Shown: positions 13,961-13,997 of the stretch, in pieces
How the letters are laid out: every line of letters begins with the position of its first letter
How positions within the stretch are numbered: the first letter of the stretch is position 1
Source of the DNA: DSNY01 sp037446035
GTDB lineage: Bacteria; Pseudomonadota; Gammaproteobacteria; Burkholderiales; Burkholderiaceae_F
Assembly: GCA_037446035.1 (NCBI GenBank)
Contig: JBBIJJ010000087.1
Location: 1-13,997 of the forward strand
Direction: 5' to 3'
DNA: 13,997 nt
The notes under the pieces: generated by a model
What the model saw: the letters and a program-made list of their open reading frames with translations, nothing else
Database searches by the model: none
What the model was told of the DNA's origin: nothing
Made by a program: the position numbers and the translations under genes

Positions 13961-13997
13961 GGGGGCCTCAGCGGCCGCCGGCGGCGCCAGTAGAGGC

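Noticed and set aside
1..13997. CRISPR arrays, tRNA or rRNA genes, insertion-sequence transposases
   Set aside because: No regularly spaced repeats, cloverleaf, rRNA motifs or transposase-like protein seen on either strand.

Overview
The window is GC-rich with tightly packed respiratory genes and looks like part of a denitrification island from a betaproteobacterium (Burkholderiales/Rhodocyclales-like). This rests on the style of the NirS, Dnr and TonB-receptor proteins and on a GC-rich intergenic repeat; the genus cannot be fixed from sequence alone.

Layout. (1) Positions 1-1055, minus strand: the start of a secreted protein cut by the window edge, a c551-type cytochrome (nirM-like), and a remnant of cytochrome cd1 nitrite reductase. 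The remnant keeps a signal peptide and the last third of the d1 domain and carries an in-frame TAA. (2) 1192-3435, minus: a TonB-dependent receptor of the haem/haemoglobin type. A perfect FNR/Dnr box lies in the gap between it and a divergent Dnr-type Crp/Fnr regulator (3698-4414, plus). (3) 4427-9257, minus: a compact probable operon. In transcription order it holds a dihaem cytochrome b fused to a 2x[4Fe-4S] ferredoxin and an MvhD-like domain (interrupted by an in-frame TAA), a 164-aa membrane-anchored protein of unknown function, a heme-copper oxidase-superfamily subunit I with a NOR-like active site, a CtaA/COX15-like protein lacking its N-terminal-half histidines, and a DUF2249 protein. 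A duplicated start-codon repeat sits just before the heme-copper gene. (4) 9543-11561: a stretch of fragments, namely a short DUF2442 protein, a lone Fis-type helix-turn-helix, a frameshifted ric/ytfE (di-iron NO-stress repair) remnant, and an N-terminally short cation/proton antiporter. (5) 11580-12160: no recognisable gene. (6) 12161-13960, plus: a class II-like Dnr promoter and a complete nirS encoding cytochrome cd1 nitrite reductase.

How it may work. NirS makes NO from nitrite, with c551 as a likely electron donor. Dnr would sense NO and act at TTGAT-N4-type boxes, of which there are good candidates before nirS and before the TonB receptor. The receptor may supply haem or iron for haem-rich enzymes. 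The 4427-9257 operon is the best candidate for an undescribed system: a membrane cytochrome b/Fe-S module paired with a B-family-like heme-copper protein that lacks the cross-linked tyrosine of O2 reductases and has Glu where a metal-ligand His is expected. This fits an atypical NO reductase, but that function is inferred. No classical norC/norB is seen in the window.
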